A DNA stretch of 64,000 nucleotides from Bradyrhizobium canariense (GTDB lineage Bacteria > Pseudomonadota > Alphaproteobacteria > Rhizobiales > Xanthobacteraceae). A program made the position numbers and the translations under genes. The DNA is taken from contig NZ_JAFCKJ010000001.1 of assembly GCF_018130465.1 (NCBI RefSeq), positions 310,001-374,000 of the forward strand. The letters run 5' to 3'. Below the pieces are notes generated by a model. The model was not told the DNA's origin, made no database searches, and saw only the letters and a list, made by a program, of their open reading frames with translations. Positions 37,701-49,915 of the stretch are shown here, in pieces (within the stretch, counting starts at the first letter, position 1; every line of letters begins with the position of its first letter).

Positions 37701-40700
37701 CGACCATTCTCAGCACGACGATGTCGCGTGACACCGAGGCCTACATCACCAATGCGACCGTTGGCGGCGTGCAGTCGGCGAGCGCAACGGTGGGCGCCGT
37801 CACCGTGAAAGCCAATGCCGAGCAGGACGCGTCGTCGATCGCGGTCGGTTTCGGCACCGGCTCGGTCGGGCTGAACGTCTTCGTCGCAACCACCGAGGCC
37901 TATGTCGACGGCGGCTCCCTCACGGCGTCGTCGCTCACAGTCAACGCCTACGACGCCACCGGTATCGCGTCGGCGAACGGCTCGGGTGCCTATGGCAGCC
38001 AGGCCGCGATCGGCGCGGCGTTCCTGGTCCAGGTCTCGGCGAACCGGACCGAGGCCTATGTCGGAGACGAGTTCCACTACCAGGGCAACGGCGCGGCGCA
38101 CACGACCGCGGTCAATCTGAGCGGCGCCCTCGACGTCGGGGCAACGACGATAAACCGCTTCCAGGCCTATTCGATCGGCGGCGCGCTCTCGACCGGCACG
38201 GCCGCGATCGCCGGGATGGCGAACATCGAGATCGCGAACAACACCACCATTGCCGGCGTCTACGACACTACGCTGCAATCGCCCACGGGTGGCGCAGCTG
38301 GCGCGGTCACCATCAACGCGACCGAGGACGTGGCGATCAAGGAGATCGCCGGCGCGCTTTCGATTGCCGCCAGCGGGTCCGGCGTCGGCGTCGGCGCGGC
38401 GGCGAACGTCATCGTCTTCAAGAGTCAGACCATTGCGGAAAGCCGCAACAGCAACCTCAATTCGTCCGGCGCGATCAACGTCGGCGCGCTCAGCACCAAG
38501 GAAGTGCTGTCCTACGCGGTCACCGCCGGCATCGGCGGCAGCGTCGGCATCGGCGCGACCGTCGGCGTCATCATCATCGGCACCAATACCGCCGATCCGG
38601 ATACGCAGGGCGAGCAGACCGGCCAGCTCAATCAGGGGAACAACGGCACCATCGCGTCGGTGAACGCTGGCACCAATTCCTCGCACGGCAGCGACGCGGT
38701 CGCGAGCGGCACCTCGGGCAATCCGAGCAACGCCAATGCAACCTCGACCTACGACGTCAGCACCGTGCTGACCGGCGGCAATGACGGCGTCACCGCCCAG
38801 ATCGCGGGCGGCAATGTCACCGCCACGCAGGTCAACGTCGCCGCCACCAGCGCCAACGCGACCAAGATGTTCCTGCTCGGCGCCGGCTTTGCCAAGAATG
38901 TCGGTATCGGTGCCGGCATCGGCTACACCAGTGTCAACAGCAGCGTGCTCGCCAATCTGAGCGCGATCGTTGCTGCGCCTTCCGTCACAATCGCGGCGCG
39001 GGTCAAGGACGCCGACACCGGACCTTATTCGGGCAAGACCGTCGACAGCGAGGCGATCGCCGGCGGTGCAGCGCTCTACTTCGGCGCGGATGCAGCCGTG
39101 GCAGTCGGCAATGTCGCCAATACGGTCACAGCCCAACTCGGCGGCTCCGTGACCGGAACGGGCGGCACCGGCGTCGCCGTGATGGCGATGGACAGCTCGA
39201 CCCAGAGCGTGACCGCGGGCGGCGGCACCGGTGGCCTTGCGGCCATCGGGGTGTCGATCGCGACCACGGGACGATCGAGCTCGGTCGCGGCGAAGGTGCT
39301 GTCGAACGCTACGGTGAACAGCTCGACCCTTGCGGTTGGCGCAGCCGAGGCCGGCGCAATGTCGGCCTCCGCGACCGCGGTCGCGGGCGGCATCGTCGCC
39401 GGTGATGGTGCAGTGGCGACGGCAAAGGAAAATTCGACTGTTCTGGCCGAGATCGGCTCCGGCTCGTCGATCACCACGTCCGCGACCGGTGCCGGCACGC
39501 TGGTGTCGGCATCGCTGACCCCCAATCTTTCGAGCGAAGCGATCGGCGTCGCAGTCGGCGGCGGCGCCATCGGCGTATCCGTCGCGGAATCGATGGTGAC
39601 GGCCACCGTCACCGCCGACGTCGGCGACAACACCAGCTTCTCTGGCGGTGCGCTCGCCGTGACCGCGATGGCGCTGGTCCCGACGAGCGGCACGACGACC
39701 TATGCCTGGTCGCTCGCGGGCGGCGGCGGCTCGCTGATCGGCGCCCAGGGCAGCTACGCCAGGGCGTCCGAGAATGCGACGGTGAGCGCGTATGGCGGCA
39801 CCGGGATTACGCTTCCCAACGCCGACGTGGTCATTACGGCCCAGAACGACAGCAGCCAATACGCCCAGGCGACCGGCCTTTCGACCGGCTTCCTGGCAGT
39901 GGGTGCGACGGTCGCCCAGACGTCGTCAAGCGCGCACACCTACGCCTATCTGGGCGCGCCTGACGATATGGACGCGACCCATCTGAATCACGCCGACTAC
40001 ACCGGCATCCTCCAGATCACGGCGACCGGCAAGGATATCAACGTCTCCAACGCGACGGTTGGCGCCGGCGGCACTTATGCCGGCGCTGCCGCGGTCGCAA
40101 CGACCAGCTCGACCGCCGTGACCAATGCGCGGTTCGACGGCGGCACGACGGATGACACGCTCTTCTTCGGCGGCCTCAACATCCAGGCCAAGCACACCAC
40201 GAACTATGCCGCCAGCGGCGATGCCTACCAGGCGTCCACGGCCGGCGTCTCCGGAGGCAGCGCGCAGAACGACGTCAACGCGACCACCACCGTCGACATT
40301 GGACCTCATCTGATCATCAACTCGGCGGGCGGCGACATGGTCGTCATCGCCAACGACATCGTCAACCAGGCCGGCGGCGGCGCGCGGTCGGGCTCCGGTG
40401 GCGTGTTCGCGGGTGCTGCGGCACTGAGCAACACGCATGTCACTCAGACCGTCACCACCAACATCGGCGCCGGGACGGTGCTGAGCCTCAACGGCGATCC
40501 GCGGACATCGGCGGCGGTGATCAACATCGAGGCCTACAACACGCTGAATACCAGCGACACGGCGAGCCTGGCCACGGCCGCCTTCTTCGCCGGCGGCGGC
40601 GCCGAATCCAACATGACGGCGAACGCCACGCTTGCGGTCAACATCAATGCCCGCGAACTCTTCAGCGCCGGCAAGATCTATATCGGCACGGCTGCGAAGA

Positions 40701-43700
40701 TGGCGGCGGCCAACAATGCCAATGCCAGTCTCTACGGCGCGATCGCCGGTGTCGGCGCCAGCACCAACACCTGGGTCCACGCCAACCAGGCCGTCACCGT
40801 CGGCAACAACGCCAAGGTCGAGGCCTGGGGCCAGATCAACATCTATGCCGGCATGTCGGGCGACACCATCATCTTCAGCAGCGTGCAGGCGACCGCGACG
40901 ACCGTCGTCTACAACAACACCGCCATTCCGATCTCCACGCTCTACCGCGGCACGGCCAATGCCGATGACACCACAAGCCTGACGCTCGCCAACACCTCGA
41001 GCGTGTTCGGCGTCCAGAACATTTCCCTGGGAGCGACCCAGGGTCAGGTCACGGCCTCCGGCAACGGCAGCAACTACAATCCGTATCTGGACATCTTCAG
41101 CGCCAAGAACAGCGATAACCACAGCCACACCAGCGGAACCGGCGACGTCGCGCTCAATGGCCTGGTGGTAGCTGGCATCAACAACGATATCACCATTACG
41201 ATCGACATAGGTGCGAGCGCGCCGACCGCGAGCACGACGAGTCCTTACTCGTCACTGCTGTCCGGCGGTTCGTCGACACCCACCCTCGAATATGTCGCCG
41301 ACGTCGATCACTTCAACCCGATGATGAGCTGGAACCACCAGGTGGTCCAGTACACCATCGTCGGCGGCTTCAATCCCTACCAGAGCGTCGTCAACCAGCT
41401 CGTCACGCTGACCGGCCTGACCGAGACGCAAATCCGCTCACAGCTCGCGGCGGCGACGCCCGCGGCGCCCGCCACGATGTCGCCGTCCGGCACCGATCCG
41501 ACCGGCGACTTCCAGCGCCAGATCAACGCGTTGATCCAGCAGGCGCCGTATACCTCCGACGCCGCCGGTAACGCCTTCGCGTTCGGCGATATGCTGGTGT
41601 CCGCAGGCAACGTCTCGATCCTGGCGCAGAAGCTGACTGGAAACAGCGGCACGAATCCGATTGCGCCGGCGGTCATCGCGCGCAGCTCGCCGATGATCAA
41701 GATCGAGAACAGAGGTCTCGACTTCATGGACCTGGCCAACCTCACGGTCACCAATATCACCGGAGGAAACATCACCTACCGCCAGATCGACCATGTCGAC
41801 CCGGATTCGCACTCCAACGTGACCTTCACCGCCACGCCGAGCGCGACGCCGATCATCGACATCTCGGCCACCTACAACCGCCTGGATCCCTCCAGCGGGC
41901 TCGGCGTCGACCAGAATGGCAACCAGCTGACCCGCACGCCCGACATCTATTTCGACGGCGTCGTCAACAACGAGAACGGCCTGCTCAAGATCACCAACAA
42001 CCTCGGCAGCATCGTCGCGTCGCAGTCGCTCAATGCCGCGACCGTCCAGATGGTGGCGCCCAACGGCTCGTTCGTCTTCCTCGGCGGCATCGGCAGCTTC
42101 TATACCTCCAACCACGACGTTCTCTCGCAATGGGCGGGTGTCGAATTCAAGCCGGGCGACAACGACACGCTGACGGCGGTGATGGCGGCGGCGACCTATC
42201 TCGGCGCCTATGGCGATTACGCGAACAGCCCGCATATCGGCGCGGGCGGCGGCCACCCGTATTCCTACTATTGCTGCGTCGACGGCAATACCGGCGTTCA
42301 GCAAACGGCGAGCAGCAGCACGATCTTCACCGCGCGCATGCTGGATCTGTATTACGACGGCCTGTCGCTCTATTCGGCGATCTTCCTGCCGATGGGCCAG
42401 GGCGCGCCCGGCAACGGTAATCCGAACACCGGCAGCGTGCCTAACGCTGCTACGCTCGCGATCATGGAGGGGCCGACGGTTCAGACCATCTCCACCGCGC
42501 CGTGGGAGCGAAATACCTATACCGGCCAGGGCGTCTACAGCAACACGACCTACGACTACACCACGACATCGACAGACGCACAGGGCAACTCCACCACCAC
42601 CAACCACACGTCCACGTTCTACTCGCCATTCAATTGCGCGGGGTGCTCTGCCTACTTCCAGGTCGTCAATATCCAGCCCGACGTGATCACGCCGAAGACC
42701 GCGTCTTCGAACTCGGCCGCGCACTCGAGCACGGGGACCAACCCGCCGGATAACGCGCCCTTCATCTTCGGCAAGGCGATCATCATCTCGGCCGGGGTCA
42801 TCAACATCAACGGCACCATCCAGAGCGGCACGAGCAGCGATTACTCGGTCGACATCGGCGGCTCCACGTTGACCGCCATCAACGACCTCAAGAGCCGCAA
42901 TGCGGGCGCGGATTTTGCCCAGGCCCAGGTCAACGCACGGGCCGGCAGCTATTACGACATCACGGCCTCCGCGACGACGGAGGCCGCCGGCGATATCAAG
43001 ATCGGGGTGAAGTACAACGCTCTCACCGACCAGATCCTCGTGAACGGCGTGGTGCAGGGCTCGGGCGGTTACGTCTATCTGAACGGCAAGATCATCTCGA
43101 CCTCGACCCAGGACGGTGTCTCCCAAGGCACGATCGCGGTCAAAGGTGGCGCCGGCTCGATCACGGTCAACAACACAACCGGCCTGCAGCTCGTCACCAA
43201 CACCATCAACACCGGCGTCAGCGCACCGAGCGTGATCGAGATCGTCGATCAGCTCAAGCAGCAGACGACGTGGTACGTCTACAATCCTTCCGCTGCGGGC
43301 GGCCAGCAGGTGTCGACGTATCAAACGAGCGGCGTCAATGCGAGCCAGTACACCGACACGATGCTGACCAGCCTCAGCGGCACTGCAGGCATCCAGTACG
43401 CGACCAAGGCAAACATGTTCTACCAGTGGGTCGATACGGCTACGCTGGATCGTCCCACGGACTCGACGCAGTTCGACTACGGCTGGCACTATACGCCCAA
43501 CGCGGCTACCGGGCAGAACTGGACCCGCACCATCAGCCTGGTTTCGGACGTGCAGCAGGCCCAGGGCGGCGGCGGCAGCACCGGCCCACAGACCTCGAAC
43601 TTCCAGGAAGTCGTCACCGCGACCGGTTCCTATCACACCGGCGGCGGCAACACCCATCCCGAGAAGTGCTGCGGCGCGGACAACCAGTACAACTGGTACC

Positions 43701-46700
43701 AGGAGATCTACGATCACCTGACCCTGACGCTGACCAATACGGTCAAGGCGTCGAACCCGATCAACATCTCGTTCAGCGGCGGCGGCAACAGCACTGTTCT
43801 GGTTACTTCCAACTCGGGCATCGTCGTCAACGGTCCGATCAACAATCTCTCGGGCACGACGACGGTCAGCGCCACCGGGGCGAATTCGGCCATCACCAGC
43901 GGCACGAACGCGAACAACCCAATGATATCGGGCCGGAGCGTAATTCTCTCAGCGGATGGCGGCATCGGCACGATCGGCGCGAACGGTGTTCCCGTCCAGG
44001 TGCAGGTCTATGGCGGCAGCCTGACGGCCAGCTCGATCGACCACGACATCGCGATCGCGGCCGTCGGCTCGCTTTCGATCAACCAGGTGAAGGTCAACTC
44101 GGCAGGCAGCACGCCGCAGGGCAGCGTCTTTATCTCGGCGACCGGCGACATCAACTCGGCCTCGCCCTACGACGTCGCCAACCCCGTCGTGATCGGCAAG
44201 AACGTCGAGATCAACTCCACCGCCGGCGCGATCGGCGCGACGAGCAGTGTCGTCAATGGCGCGAGCACGCTGACCAATATCAATCCGCTGGTGATCCAGG
44301 CGACGGGCACGACGCAGGCCGGCGGCAGCGTCGACGGCGGGGTTCTCGACAGCGCCTCGGCCACCGGCACCTACATCATCCAGTCCAAGGGCGATCTGCG
44401 CCTCGGCACGGTCCAGTCGAGCGGCGGCCCGGTGTTCCTCGAGGCGGCCGGCTCGGACGGCAACCAGGCCAGCATCCTGAATGGACGGGCGGCGATTGGT
44501 CTCACCCAGGCGCAGAGCCAGCATCTCCAGGACGTCTGGACCAGCCTCGACCTGCTCAGCGGCAACGCCGCCACCAACGCCGTCAACAGCTACCAGTCGA
44601 TGGTGACATCGGCCTACAACGACTACTTCCAGCTCAAGAACATCGCCTTCGCGAACGGCAGCACCTACAATCCGACCTCGGTGGGACTGACGGTGCTGCG
44701 CGCGCAGGTGGCCGCCAAGCTCGGTATCGATCCCGCGAACGTCTCGACGACGGACATGAAGGTCGAGGCCACGACGCGGTTCCTGAGGGATCAGTTCCTG
44801 CTCGGCAAGATCACGACCGACGAGCTCAAGACCTCACTGACGACGTTGCTCGGCACCGCACCGGCAGATCCGCTGGGGACCGTGTTCGGCAGCTCGTTGT
44901 CGTCCACCCTGTTCACGAAACTGTTCGACGGCGTGACGACAGCCAATCAGCGCCTGCCGAGCAACACGGCGCTGCAAACGGCACTGAACACTTACAATGC
45001 GAACTACGCCTATACGCTCGCGTCGACCGAGCGGGTCTACGGCATCATCACCGCGGGTTCGCAGTGGACGCAGAGCCAGCTCGCCTACACCGTGTCGTCG
45101 TCGGCCGTCGGCGCCGCACCACCGCCGATCGACGAGAACGTCGTGGCCAATGTCAGCGCCAACCAGATCATGCTCTACGCGCCGCACGGCTCGGTCGGCA
45201 ATTCGGCGGCGCCCCAGACCTTCACCTTCACCAGCGTCGATTCCTCGTCGCTGACGCCGGCGCAGAGGGGATTGCTTGCGACGGCCGGTCCGGGTCAGCT
45301 CACCGTCGGCGCGGTCACGGATCCGACGACCCATGTCGTGACCTATACGGTCAGCCTGTCGCAGCAGAACCTCGTCGTCGTCGACAACCCGATCGCGATC
45401 TCGGCCAAGGCGCAGACGAATGTCTATCTCGGCAGCAAGAACAGCCTCACGCTCGGCGGCATCACTGCGAACTACGGCCCGATCGCTGCGGCGCAAGCCA
45501 CCGGCATCGAGGTCACCGGCCGCGGCGACGTCAAGCTCGACGCCGTGACCGGCATCACCGCCGCCGCCGGCGTGACCGGTACGCCCGTGATCTCCGGCGA
45601 TATCGGCAACCTGACCCTGATCGCCGAGCACGGCAATGTCGGCGCCCCCGGGGCTGCCGGAAGCAATCCCGCGGCCAATGCAAACGCGATCCAGATCGCG
45701 TTCGCCGACCCGGCCAACGACCAGCTCGACCAGGTCTCGTCGGCGCAGGGCATCTACGTGAAGCAGACCACCGGCGATCTCATCCTCGGCAACATTGCCG
45801 CCGGCAATGCAATCCAGCTCGCGGCGACCGGCAGCATCTATGCCGAGTCCGGCTTCACGGACCGTACCGCGATCCATATTCTGGGCACCGACCTCGATCT
45901 GCGCGCCGGCGGCAGCATCGGCTTCAACGGCTCGACCTTCCAGCCCGTGCAGGTGAATATCTCCGGCGCCGTGACCGGCTCGGCGGTCGGCGATCTCAGC
46001 ATCCTCGCGGTCACCGGCGATCTCGTGGTCGGCACGAGCGGCCCCTATGGGACGCTGACATCCGGCGGCGCACTGACGCTGAACGTTTCGCGCGGCGCGC
46101 TCACCATCAATGCCGACGTCGCCAGCGGCGGCTTGATGCAGCTCCTCGCCAACCGTGGCATGACCTTCGCGGCCGGCACCAGCGCGGCGCCGGTGGTTGC
46201 GACCAGCAGCTCCGACGGGGTGACGCTGGTGGCCGCGACGCTGTCGATGGGAGCTTACTCCGCCATCAACGCGGCCGGCGTGATCTCCGTGACTACGACC
46301 GGCGACGCGACCATCGGCCAGCTCAATTCGTCGCTGTCCTATGCGGCGGCCTCGAACGCGCCTTCGGTCATCGTCACCGCCGGCGGCGTCGCCTCGCTCG
46401 GAGCAATCATCGACAATGGCGACGGCCAGACCAAATTCGTCGCGTCCGGCTCGGGCGCCGAAGTTTCGCTGAGCGCATCCAACGGCATCGGCAACGCGAC
46501 CAGCCGGTTCATCCTCAGCGCCGCGCGGCTGTCGGCAAGCACGACTGCCGGCGACATCTATCTGAAGTCTCTGACCGACACCGAGGCGAGCCTGCTCTCG
46601 GCGGCCAAGGGCAGCGTGGACATCCTCAGCACCGGTGGCCTGACGCTCGACCAGGTGCTGGCGGGTACGGATGCGGGCGCGAGCGGCACCTTCAGCGCTG

Positions 46701-48094
46701 TCGCGAACAACGGTAGCATCGTCATCGGCACCGCCGGCAGCAGCGGCTCGCAGACGGTCCACGCCACCCAGAACGTGACGTTCAAGTCGCTCGCGGCCAC
46801 TGGCAACAGCGGTGACGTCGGCAACATCAATGTCACGGCCGACAACGGCTTCATCCTGGCGCAGACGGTGATTTCGGGCGGCGTGCCGACGCTGGGCTCG
46901 GTCTCGGCCAACGGCTCGGCAAGGCTGATCGCGGCGGGCACCAACACCGGTCATAACCTCACGGCCACGACCGGCAACGCGGTCTTGAGCGGCACCATCG
47001 TTCATTGGGATAATCTCACGGCCGGCGGCACGCTCGACGTCACCGCGACTGCCGGGGGGATCACCGTTGGCACCGCTATCAGCGGCGGCACACAGACCCT
47101 GCATGCCGTCAACGACATCGTCTTCAGCCAGCTCACCACGACGGGCATCCCGGGCGATGCCGGCGACCTCAACGTCAAGTCCGACACCGGCTCGCTCCGC
47201 GGCGGATCGATCTCGGCCAGCGGCGATACGCATTTCGATGTGGCCGGATCGGTCTCGCTCGACCGGGTCAGCGGCAACGTCGTCAAGCTGACTTCGACGG
47301 GCGACCTGACGATCGGCTGGGTCAGCGTCGTGAGGGAGCTCGACCTCGCCGCCGATACCATCAACGTCAAGGGCGAGCAGGTCCGCTCGAACCCGTCGGT
47401 TCCGCTGATCATGAACATCACCGGCCACAACGGTGGCGTCGCGACTTCGGCCAATATCTCGATCGATCCGGACAGCATCATCATCAACCAGTTCAAGGTG
47501 GTGGACGCGAACTTCTGGACCGATGCGCACGCGGTCGCGATCCTGAACGGCTATGTGCCGGGCCAGCTGATGCTGACCACGGCAACCCAGCAGGTGCTGC
47601 TCAATAACCGTACGCCGGCGCCGTCCAACTGGCCGACGCTGCAGCTCTACCAGCCGGGTGGCGTGTTCACGATGAGCCAGGTCGGGAATGCCAATATCAG
47701 CAACGCCTATGTGGTGTTCTACACCGGCAACGTCTCGGCCACCGTTAGCAACTATGGGCCGACCCACACCTGCTGCTACGACTTCACCGGCGCCAGCATG
47801 GTGCGCAACATCCCGGTCGACGGCGAGGGCAGCGAGAACATCGAGACCTGGCTCGCGAAGAAGGACGGGGGGACGTTCTACCTGCTCGGTCTCTCCGGCA
47901 AGGCGCGGCTCGATGCGCTGCTGACGCCGCGGCCGGTCGAAACCATCGGGGCCGGACCGGCCGTCAACATCGAGGGACTGAGCGACATGCGCAAGCTGCG
48001 CCGGCAGGGTCAGCGCGTGGGACGCGCCGGCTGGAAGGATGCGGCGATCGAGGCGGCGAAGCCGGCCATTGGCCGTCTCGCACAGGCATGGTAA
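31763..48094 (+). CDS. Giant LktA-type filamentous adhesin (TpsA exoprotein of a two-partner secretion system)
   Basis: 5443 residues. A long signal peptide (hydrophobic [17 protein letters not shown], ending VRLQAQ) precedes a TPS secretion domain (about residues 46-250: [49 protein letters not shown]). The rest is a Thr/Ser/Ala/Gly/Asn-rich beta-helix. A recurring motif around (T/R/K/E)AY(I/V), usually followed by G, D or N, is seen near nt 34388, 35216, 35924, 36272, 36596, 37267, 37556, 37739, 37899 and 38054. SAGAGG comes before the start (AGAGGA at about 31749-31754). Partner TpsB follows with a 7-bp overlap. The family name recalls Fusobacterium leukotoxin, but nothing here shows toxicity; adhesion or biofilm formation is the likely role. 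Confidence 0.9.
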   Translation: MRRPSARRDNDELTLRGLARFRSMSLLCAMQMVFLPVFSVRLQAQPANVITPDGRTGTSLQTSGSVTNVTTSTVSGNNAFNSFSQFSVGQGNTVNLQLPTGTQNLVNIVRDAPVYVNGTLNSYMNGAIGGNVYFADPKGFVVGRSGTVNVGSLNVSTPTREFTDSLIGAGGQINGSAVANLMAGSFPVSPDGNIRIYGRVNAIDGVRLTGQNVFVGGASQRDIANLDHAAKFAASVNSKGLRSAAAITVRNGSIHIGAVNNASVNGRLTARSKTTTPSNITVAAGNKIELGKNARLSTASKTGDAGGVLVKAGNDVTVKTGAKINASSATGNAGLVELSGNGVIDVGSGVTINLAAPNGRAGTLLIDPTDVVIGDTSQGDAGVTLSNTSVANAIAALSAGATYLVQADHSITLAAHAVIDARNLDSATKTHSVGNAFNVELDAPTISIVNGAQILAQAINTGGTTYTNGNVTLAATASQTLMSGHAYATTGITVDGTITGGTISIGASSTAVASFTSSLASTFALVGESVPGMILGLNGGYVAASATATVNINGHANISGSGNVSISAYGSERAEDPVIASSLLGVSPVGAAVVVGNIAGNVTTNIASNATISAGGTLGIKATNDANMNVAAVSMTSSAVLVATVAYSTASITTTANVETGARLSTGTASGSTGGLSVRALNNNSFSTAATSVGLDNPALNGGVGGAVAISNVNTSATATLGSSLGSSTSNRMNGSVTVEATSNTTSNSTMSSTITGTPALIAGLQGALVVGTMDPGLFSQQFSTLFTADLNLKASAALTIARSTESATAAIAQNPSGGAPSIYTSGNVAVISNVIDVGVRSIATASAISSSPVDGQSTAIAAAVAWGDFTHNSNAYIGGGTLINAPEIGVSANTYMPITNTWTQWASLTDVLRHLNGNLGVGGSILTSYANSTADAGDTVGIAGSLNNFMVHNNTTAWVATGASLTATCTVASCGSGAWTAALDSGATQAFDATLAIAATAYSASIDAAGNVGTLGFLPGNTSGGSSLGGALNLVQFWNSTIAGVASGASVGATDNISITASTTDQFFGVAPTSGKAAGALALNGITSIALVNNTTHASIGIGATVSAPTVNVLAQQDLSMLSVAGAVSAGGNSAVGLAVAYLGATADTAAYVGDNHSDIRSGPFSSDDPFSGTGGGNGTVTADHLAISATTAGRIIAASIAAAISEPSVSDFGTKAGAVGAAATGGAGGISTALAKIGSSSGASSSGFTIDLAGSSSVSDVSLATTASITGVTINRYSSSPTATLVVQALNDTILNNGSGGAAANLAGSAGSSSVAVDGTIAAAISNNATQAFISNSTVNNQQSVTVQALNGGSEMVVAIGLAAATRSNAVSIALSVGIITDSARAYIENSIINGAGTGVLRALEVDAYQTSNIAVGGGSLYVSGGQGGFGVAMTYASIGDPSGGNATDAHIKSTSISNYDTLLVLADNASIIAAGAASAGAGSNGLSGSIVVDEITSTTTAYIGSNSTVNINVGRVTVLADSGAVSDLDTALGNLVKKSNNNHLASDTCTAAGGNGTQNCIDFSAAALNDGTANGPGASIISVAGIIQAGKNNVGASMVYDTIATTRSAYIANVLLNSGVNGDVRVSALDTTKIQSVTIGFGLATGQFAGVGGMTISSIANTVSAAIGNNLSSASQSAITARSISVTAADSSSITGAAAVAGGSTQGSAAGLALVYSSIANNVSAGVTGSKLTASGSVAVNASSNAGISTVAVGIAISSQIGLAGSVATNLMGTNVTASIAGGADVTANNNVAVIAGNSDKAGVFAGAVSISKGAAGGAGSMVTNKITGTTAAYIGGTTTKVDALGTSTSDVLSVNSGTLAHAIDLGGFSAPTDTTPDLSETQDSVRGLAVVASSHQAVVTNVATLSAGSGISIMINPITNVMSGSTKAYIDGAAIDTRLVSSTLDPQIDVAASSFSYSGAFGAGVVPPTGSGGGGATILSTTMSRDTEAYITNATVGGVQSASATVGAVTVKANAEQDASSIAVGFGTGSVGLNVFVATTEAYVDGGSLTASSLTVNAYDATGIASANGSGAYGSQAAIGAAFLVQVSANRTEAYVGDEFHYQGNGAAHTTAVNLSGALDVGATTINRFQAYSIGGALSTGTAAIAGMANIEIANNTTIAGVYDTTLQSPTGGAAGAVTINATEDVAIKEIAGALSIAASGSGVGVGAAANVIVFKSQTIAESRNSNLNSSGAINVGALSTKEVLSYAVTAGIGGSVGIGATVGVIIIGTNTADPDTQGEQTGQLNQGNNGTIASVNAGTNSSHGSDAVASGTSGNPSNANATSTYDVSTVLTGGNDGVTAQIAGGNVTATQVNVAATSANATKMFLLGAGFAKNVGIGAGIGYTSVNSSVLANLSAIVAAPSVTIAARVKDADTGPYSGKTVDSEAIAGGAALYFGADAAVAVGNVANTVTAQLGGSVTGTGGTGVAVMAMDSSTQSVTAGGGTGGLAAIGVSIATTGRSSSVAAKVLSNATVNSSTLAVGAAEAGAMSASATAVAGGIVAGDGAVATAKENSTVLAEIGSGSSITTSATGAGTLVSASLTPNLSSEAIGVAVGGGAIGVSVAESMVTATVTADVGDNTSFSGGALAVTAMALVPTSGTTTYAWSLAGGGGSLIGAQGSYARASENATVSAYGGTGITLPNADVVITAQNDSSQYAQATGLSTGFLAVGATVAQTSSSAHTYAYLGAPDDMDATHLNHADYTGILQITATGKDINVSNATVGAGGTYAGAAAVATTSSTAVTNARFDGGTTDDTLFFGGLNIQAKHTTNYAASGDAYQASTAGVSGGSAQNDVNATTTVDIGPHLIINSAGGDMVVIANDIVNQAGGGARSGSGGVFAGAAALSNTHVTQTVTTNIGAGTVLSLNGDPRTSAAVINIEAYNTLNTSDTASLATAAFFAGGGAESNMTANATLAVNINARELFSAGKIYIGTAAKMAAANNANASLYGAIAGVGASTNTWVHANQAVTVGNNAKVEAWGQINIYAGMSGDTIIFSSVQATATTVVYNNTAIPISTLYRGTANADDTTSLTLANTSSVFGVQNISLGATQGQVTASGNGSNYNPYLDIFSAKNSDNHSHTSGTGDVALNGLVVAGINNDITITIDIGASAPTASTTSPYSSLLSGGSSTPTLEYVADVDHFNPMMSWNHQVVQYTIVGGFNPYQSVVNQLVTLTGLTETQIRSQLAAATPAAPATMSPSGTDPTGDFQRQINALIQQAPYTSDAAGNAFAFGDMLVSAGNVSILAQKLTGNSGTNPIAPAVIARSSPMIKIENRGLDFMDLANLTVTNITGGNITYRQIDHVDPDSHSNVTFTATPSATPIIDISATYNRLDPSSGLGVDQNGNQLTRTPDIYFDGVVNNENGLLKITNNLGSIVASQSLNAATVQMVAPNGSFVFLGGIGSFYTSNHDVLSQWAGVEFKPGDNDTLTAVMAAATYLGAYGDYANSPHIGAGGGHPYSYYCCVDGNTGVQQTASSSTIFTARMLDLYYDGLSLYSAIFLPMGQGAPGNGNPNTGSVPNAATLAIMEGPTVQTISTAPWERNTYTGQGVYSNTTYDYTTTSTDAQGNSTTTNHTSTFYSPFNCAGCSAYFQVVNIQPDVITPKTASSNSAAHSSTGTNPPDNAPFIFGKAIIISAGVININGTIQSGTSSDYSVDIGGSTLTAINDLKSRNAGADFAQAQVNARAGSYYDITASATTEAAGDIKIGVKYNALTDQILVNGVVQGSGGYVYLNGKIISTSTQDGVSQGTIAVKGGAGSITVNNTTGLQLVTNTINTGVSAPSVIEIVDQLKQQTTWYVYNPSAAGGQQVSTYQTSGVNASQYTDTMLTSLSGTAGIQYATKANMFYQWVDTATLDRPTDSTQFDYGWHYTPNAATGQNWTRTISLVSDVQQAQGGGGSTGPQTSNFQEVVTATGSYHTGGGNTHPEKCCGADNQYNWYQEIYDHLTLTLTNTVKASNPINISFSGGGNSTVLVTSNSGIVVNGPINNLSGTTTVSATGANSAITSGTNANNPMISGRSVILSADGGIGTIGANGVPVQVQVYGGSLTASSIDHDIAIAAVGSLSINQVKVNSAGSTPQGSVFISATGDINSASPYDVANPVVIGKNVEINSTAGAIGATSSVVNGASTLTNINPLVIQATGTTQAGGSVDGGVLDSASATGTYIIQSKGDLRLGTVQSSGGPVFLEAAGSDGNQASILNGRAAIGLTQAQSQHLQDVWTSLDLLSGNAATNAVNSYQSMVTSAYNDYFQLKNIAFANGSTYNPTSVGLTVLRAQVAAKLGIDPANVSTTDMKVEATTRFLRDQFLLGKITTDELKTSLTTLLGTAPADPLGTVFGSSLSSTLFTKLFDGVTTANQRLPSNTALQTALNTYNANYAYTLASTERVYGIITAGSQWTQSQLAYTVSSSAVGAAPPPIDENVVANVSANQIMLYAPHGSVGNSAAPQTFTFTSVDSSSLTPAQRGLLATAGPGQLTVGAVTDPTTHVVTYTVSLSQQNLVVVDNPIAISAKAQTNVYLGSKNSLTLGGITANYGPIAAAQATGIEVTGRGDVKLDAVTGITAAAGVTGTPVISGDIGNLTLIAEHGNVGAPGAAGSNPAANANAIQIAFADPANDQLDQVSSAQGIYVKQTTGDLILGNIAAGNAIQLAATGSIYAESGFTDRTAIHILGTDLDLRAGGSIGFNGSTFQPVQVNISGAVTGSAVGDLSILAVTGDLVVGTSGPYGTLTSGGALTLNVSRGALTINADVASGGLMQLLANRGMTFAAGTSAAPVVATSSSDGVTLVAATLSMGAYSAINAAGVISVTTTGDATIGQLNSSLSYAAASNAPSVIVTAGGVASLGAIIDNGDGQTKFVASGSGAEVSLSASNGIGNATSRFILSAARLSASTTAGDIYLKSLTDTEASLLSAAKGSVDILSTGGLTLDQVLAGTDAGASGTFSAVANNGSIVIGTAGSSGSQTVHATQNVTFKSLAATGNSGDVGNINVTADNGFILAQTVISGGVPTLGSVSANGSARLIAAGTNTGHNLTATTGNAVLSGTIVHWDNLTAGGTLDVTATAGGITVGTAISGGTQTLHAVNDIVFSQLTTTGIPGDAGDLNVKSDTGSLRGGSISASGDTHFDVAGSVSLDRVSGNVVKLTSTGDLTIGWVSVVRELDLAADTINVKGEQVRSNPSVPLIMNITGHNGGVATSANISIDPDSIIINQFKVVDANFWTDAHAVAILNGYVPGQLMLTTATQQVLLNNRTPAPSNWPTLQLYQPGGVFTMSQVGNANISNAYVVFYTGNVSATVSNYGPTHTCCYDFTGASMVRNIPVDGEGSENIETWLAKKDGGTFYLLGLSGKARLDALLTPRPVETIGAGPAVNIEGLSDMRKLRRQGQRVGRAGWKDAAIEAAKPAIGRLAQAW

Positions 48095-49800
48095 CGGGAC
48101 GCGGGATGCGGATCTGGGGGGCAGCGTTTGGGGTTGGGCTTGCAGCTTGCTGCATTGCTTCCGCGCGCGCGCAGGTGCCCTCGATCAATCCCGGCGTGAT
48201 CCAGAACGATGTCGACCGGCAACGCCGGCAGCTCGAACAGCAGAGCGCGCCGCCCAAGCTCAACGGGCCGGCGGTGATTGGCGGCGAGCGGGAGAAGTCC
48301 CAGCTCCTGAAACCGGGCGGGCCCAAATTCCGCCTGCGCAAGGTCGAATTCGACGCCTCCAAGTTCATCACGCCGGCCGAGCTCGACGAGATCGCGAAGA
48401 AGTACGTCGGCAAGAACGTCGACATCGCCTCGCTGTTGCAGCTCGTCGCCGACATCAACGCCATCTATACCGAGCGCGGCATCGTCACGGGCATAGCGAC
48501 ACTGCCCGAGCAGGATGCCAAGGGCGGCATCGTCTGCGTCAAGCTGACCGAAGGCCGACTCCAGAAGACGACCATCGAGGGCAACAAGCAGACCCGCACC
48601 GAGTACATCCTTCAGCGCGTGAAGGAGCCCGAAGGCGAGGTCCTCGACGTTCCAAAACTCAATCGCGACGTGATCTGGTTCAACCGAACCAACGACGTGC
48701 AGATCAAGGCGCTGCTCCAGCCCGGCACGAGCTTCGGCCTGACCGATCTCCAGTTCGCGGTGATCGAGCCGCCGGTCGATACCTTGCAGCTCTTCACCGA
48801 CAACCAGGGCGCGGAAAACACCGGCCGGTGGGAGGGCGGAGCCTTCTACAAGCGCCACGGCCTGTTCGGCGTCGACGACCGCCTGACCTTCTACGGCGTC
48901 CGTTCCGACGGCAATCTAAACGGCAACGTCGCCTACAGCATCCCGGTCAATCCCTGGGGCGGCCGTGCCGGTGTCAGCTATACCGAAGGCAAGATCAAGA
49001 TCATCCAGGGACCGTTCGTCGCGCTCGACGTCACCGGACGCTCGAGCCAGGCCGCGGTCAATTTCAGCCAGCCGATCTGGGTGACGCAGAACTGGCTGGT
49101 GCTGTTCAACGCCGCCGAGACCGAGGGCAAGACGGTCAGCCGCTTCGCCACGGTCGACGTGACCAACGACCATTACGACAAGGCCACGGCCGGGGTCTCG
49201 GTGACCAATTCCGGCAACACCTATTCGATCACGGTCTCGCCGGCGGTGAATTACATCACATGGCAAGACCACGTGCTCGGCAATAATCGCACGTTTAACA
49301 CCTATACCGGCTCGATGTTCGCGACCAGCGCCGCGGGTCCGGCGAACTTCAGCACCAACGTGCTGGCGAGCTGGCAGTACACACAGGAAAAGCTGCTGCC
49401 GGGCGACCAGATCTTCTCGATCGGCGGTCCCACCACCGTGCGCGGTTATCCTTCCAACTCGGCGTCCGGCGACAGCGGCTATTATTTCAACGCCGAGCTG
49501 CACTACAACTGGTCGCAATGGCTCAGGGGCTTCGACACCTACATCTTCACCGACTGGGGTGCGGTGTATTCGACGTTCCCCGGGATCACCGAGTTGGGCT
49601 CGGTCGGCGTCGGCTTCTCCTGGACCTACGCGTCGTTCATGACGTTCGAGGCGAACTACGCGACGCCGCTGAAGATGGCTGTCTCGACCCAGAACCACTA
49701 CGAGGCCTATGGCCGCGTCATTTTCCGGCCGTTGTTGATGTTCCAGAAACAGGAAAGCCCCGCGCCTGTGGCGGCAGTGGCCGGCAGGAGCAAGTCGTAG
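48088..49800 (+). CDS. TpsB outer-membrane transporter (ShlB/FhaC family)
   Basis: Outer-membrane Omp85-type protein of 570 residues that exports the upstream adhesin. The signal peptide is MRIWGAAFGVGLAACCIASA, ending RAQ; the ATG at 48088 overlaps the adhesin stop, and ATG 48106 is an alternative start. An N-terminal proline-poor linker (48220-48330 region) leads to two POTRA domains (about residues 78-235: FRLRKVEFDASKF, YTERGIVTGIATLP, KLTEGRLQKTTIEGNKQ). The 16-strand barrel holds the L6-type motif IGGPTTVRGYP around residue 446-456 and a C-terminal aromatic strand. Overlap with the exoprotein gene shows the two are co-expressed. Confidence 0.9.
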   Translation: MVTGRGMRIWGAAFGVGLAACCIASARAQVPSINPGVIQNDVDRQRRQLEQQSAPPKLNGPAVIGGEREKSQLLKPGGPKFRLRKVEFDASKFITPAELDEIAKKYVGKNVDIASLLQLVADINAIYTERGIVTGIATLPEQDAKGGIVCVKLTEGRLQKTTIEGNKQTRTEYILQRVKEPEGEVLDVPKLNRDVIWFNRTNDVQIKALLQPGTSFGLTDLQFAVIEPPVDTLQLFTDNQGAENTGRWEGGAFYKRHGLFGVDDRLTFYGVRSDGNLNGNVAYSIPVNPWGGRAGVSYTEGKIKIIQGPFVALDVTGRSSQAAVNFSQPIWVTQNWLVLFNAAETEGKTVSRFATVDVTNDHYDKATAGVSVTNSGNTYSITVSPAVNYITWQDHVLGNNRTFNTYTGSMFATSAAGPANFSTNVLASWQYTQEKLLPGDQIFSIGGPTTVRGYPSNSASGDSGYYFNAELHYNWSQWLRGFDTYIFTDWGAVYSTFPGITELGSVGVGFSWTYASFMTFEANYATPLKMAVSTQNHYEAYGRVIFRPLLMFQKQESPAPVAAVAGRSKS

Positions 49801-49915
49801 CGATTTCGGCGGAGTGTTCGGCAGCACTCGCCGCCCGGGTCGATATTCCGGGGTTGATTAAATCGACGCCTTGCGGTTGCATGGGCCAGTTCCGCTACTG
49901 GACGGGCGAACGCAA

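Noticed and set aside
35498-39859. A 1453-codon open frame on the minus strand inside the adhesin gene
   Set aside because: It is Arg/Asp/Ala-rich, has no recognisable domain, and mirrors the repetitive GC-rich coding of the plus-strand adhesin; such long antisense frames are expected here.
44834-47767. A 977-codon minus-strand open frame, and others at 41438-43717 (minus) and 43270-46716 (plus, alternative frame)
   Set aside because: Same composition bias and no family features; the adhesin frame is continuous through all of them.
31763-48094. Calling the adhesin a leukotoxin or haemolysin
   Set aside because: The similarity is to secretion domain and repeat architecture; no toxin domain is visible.
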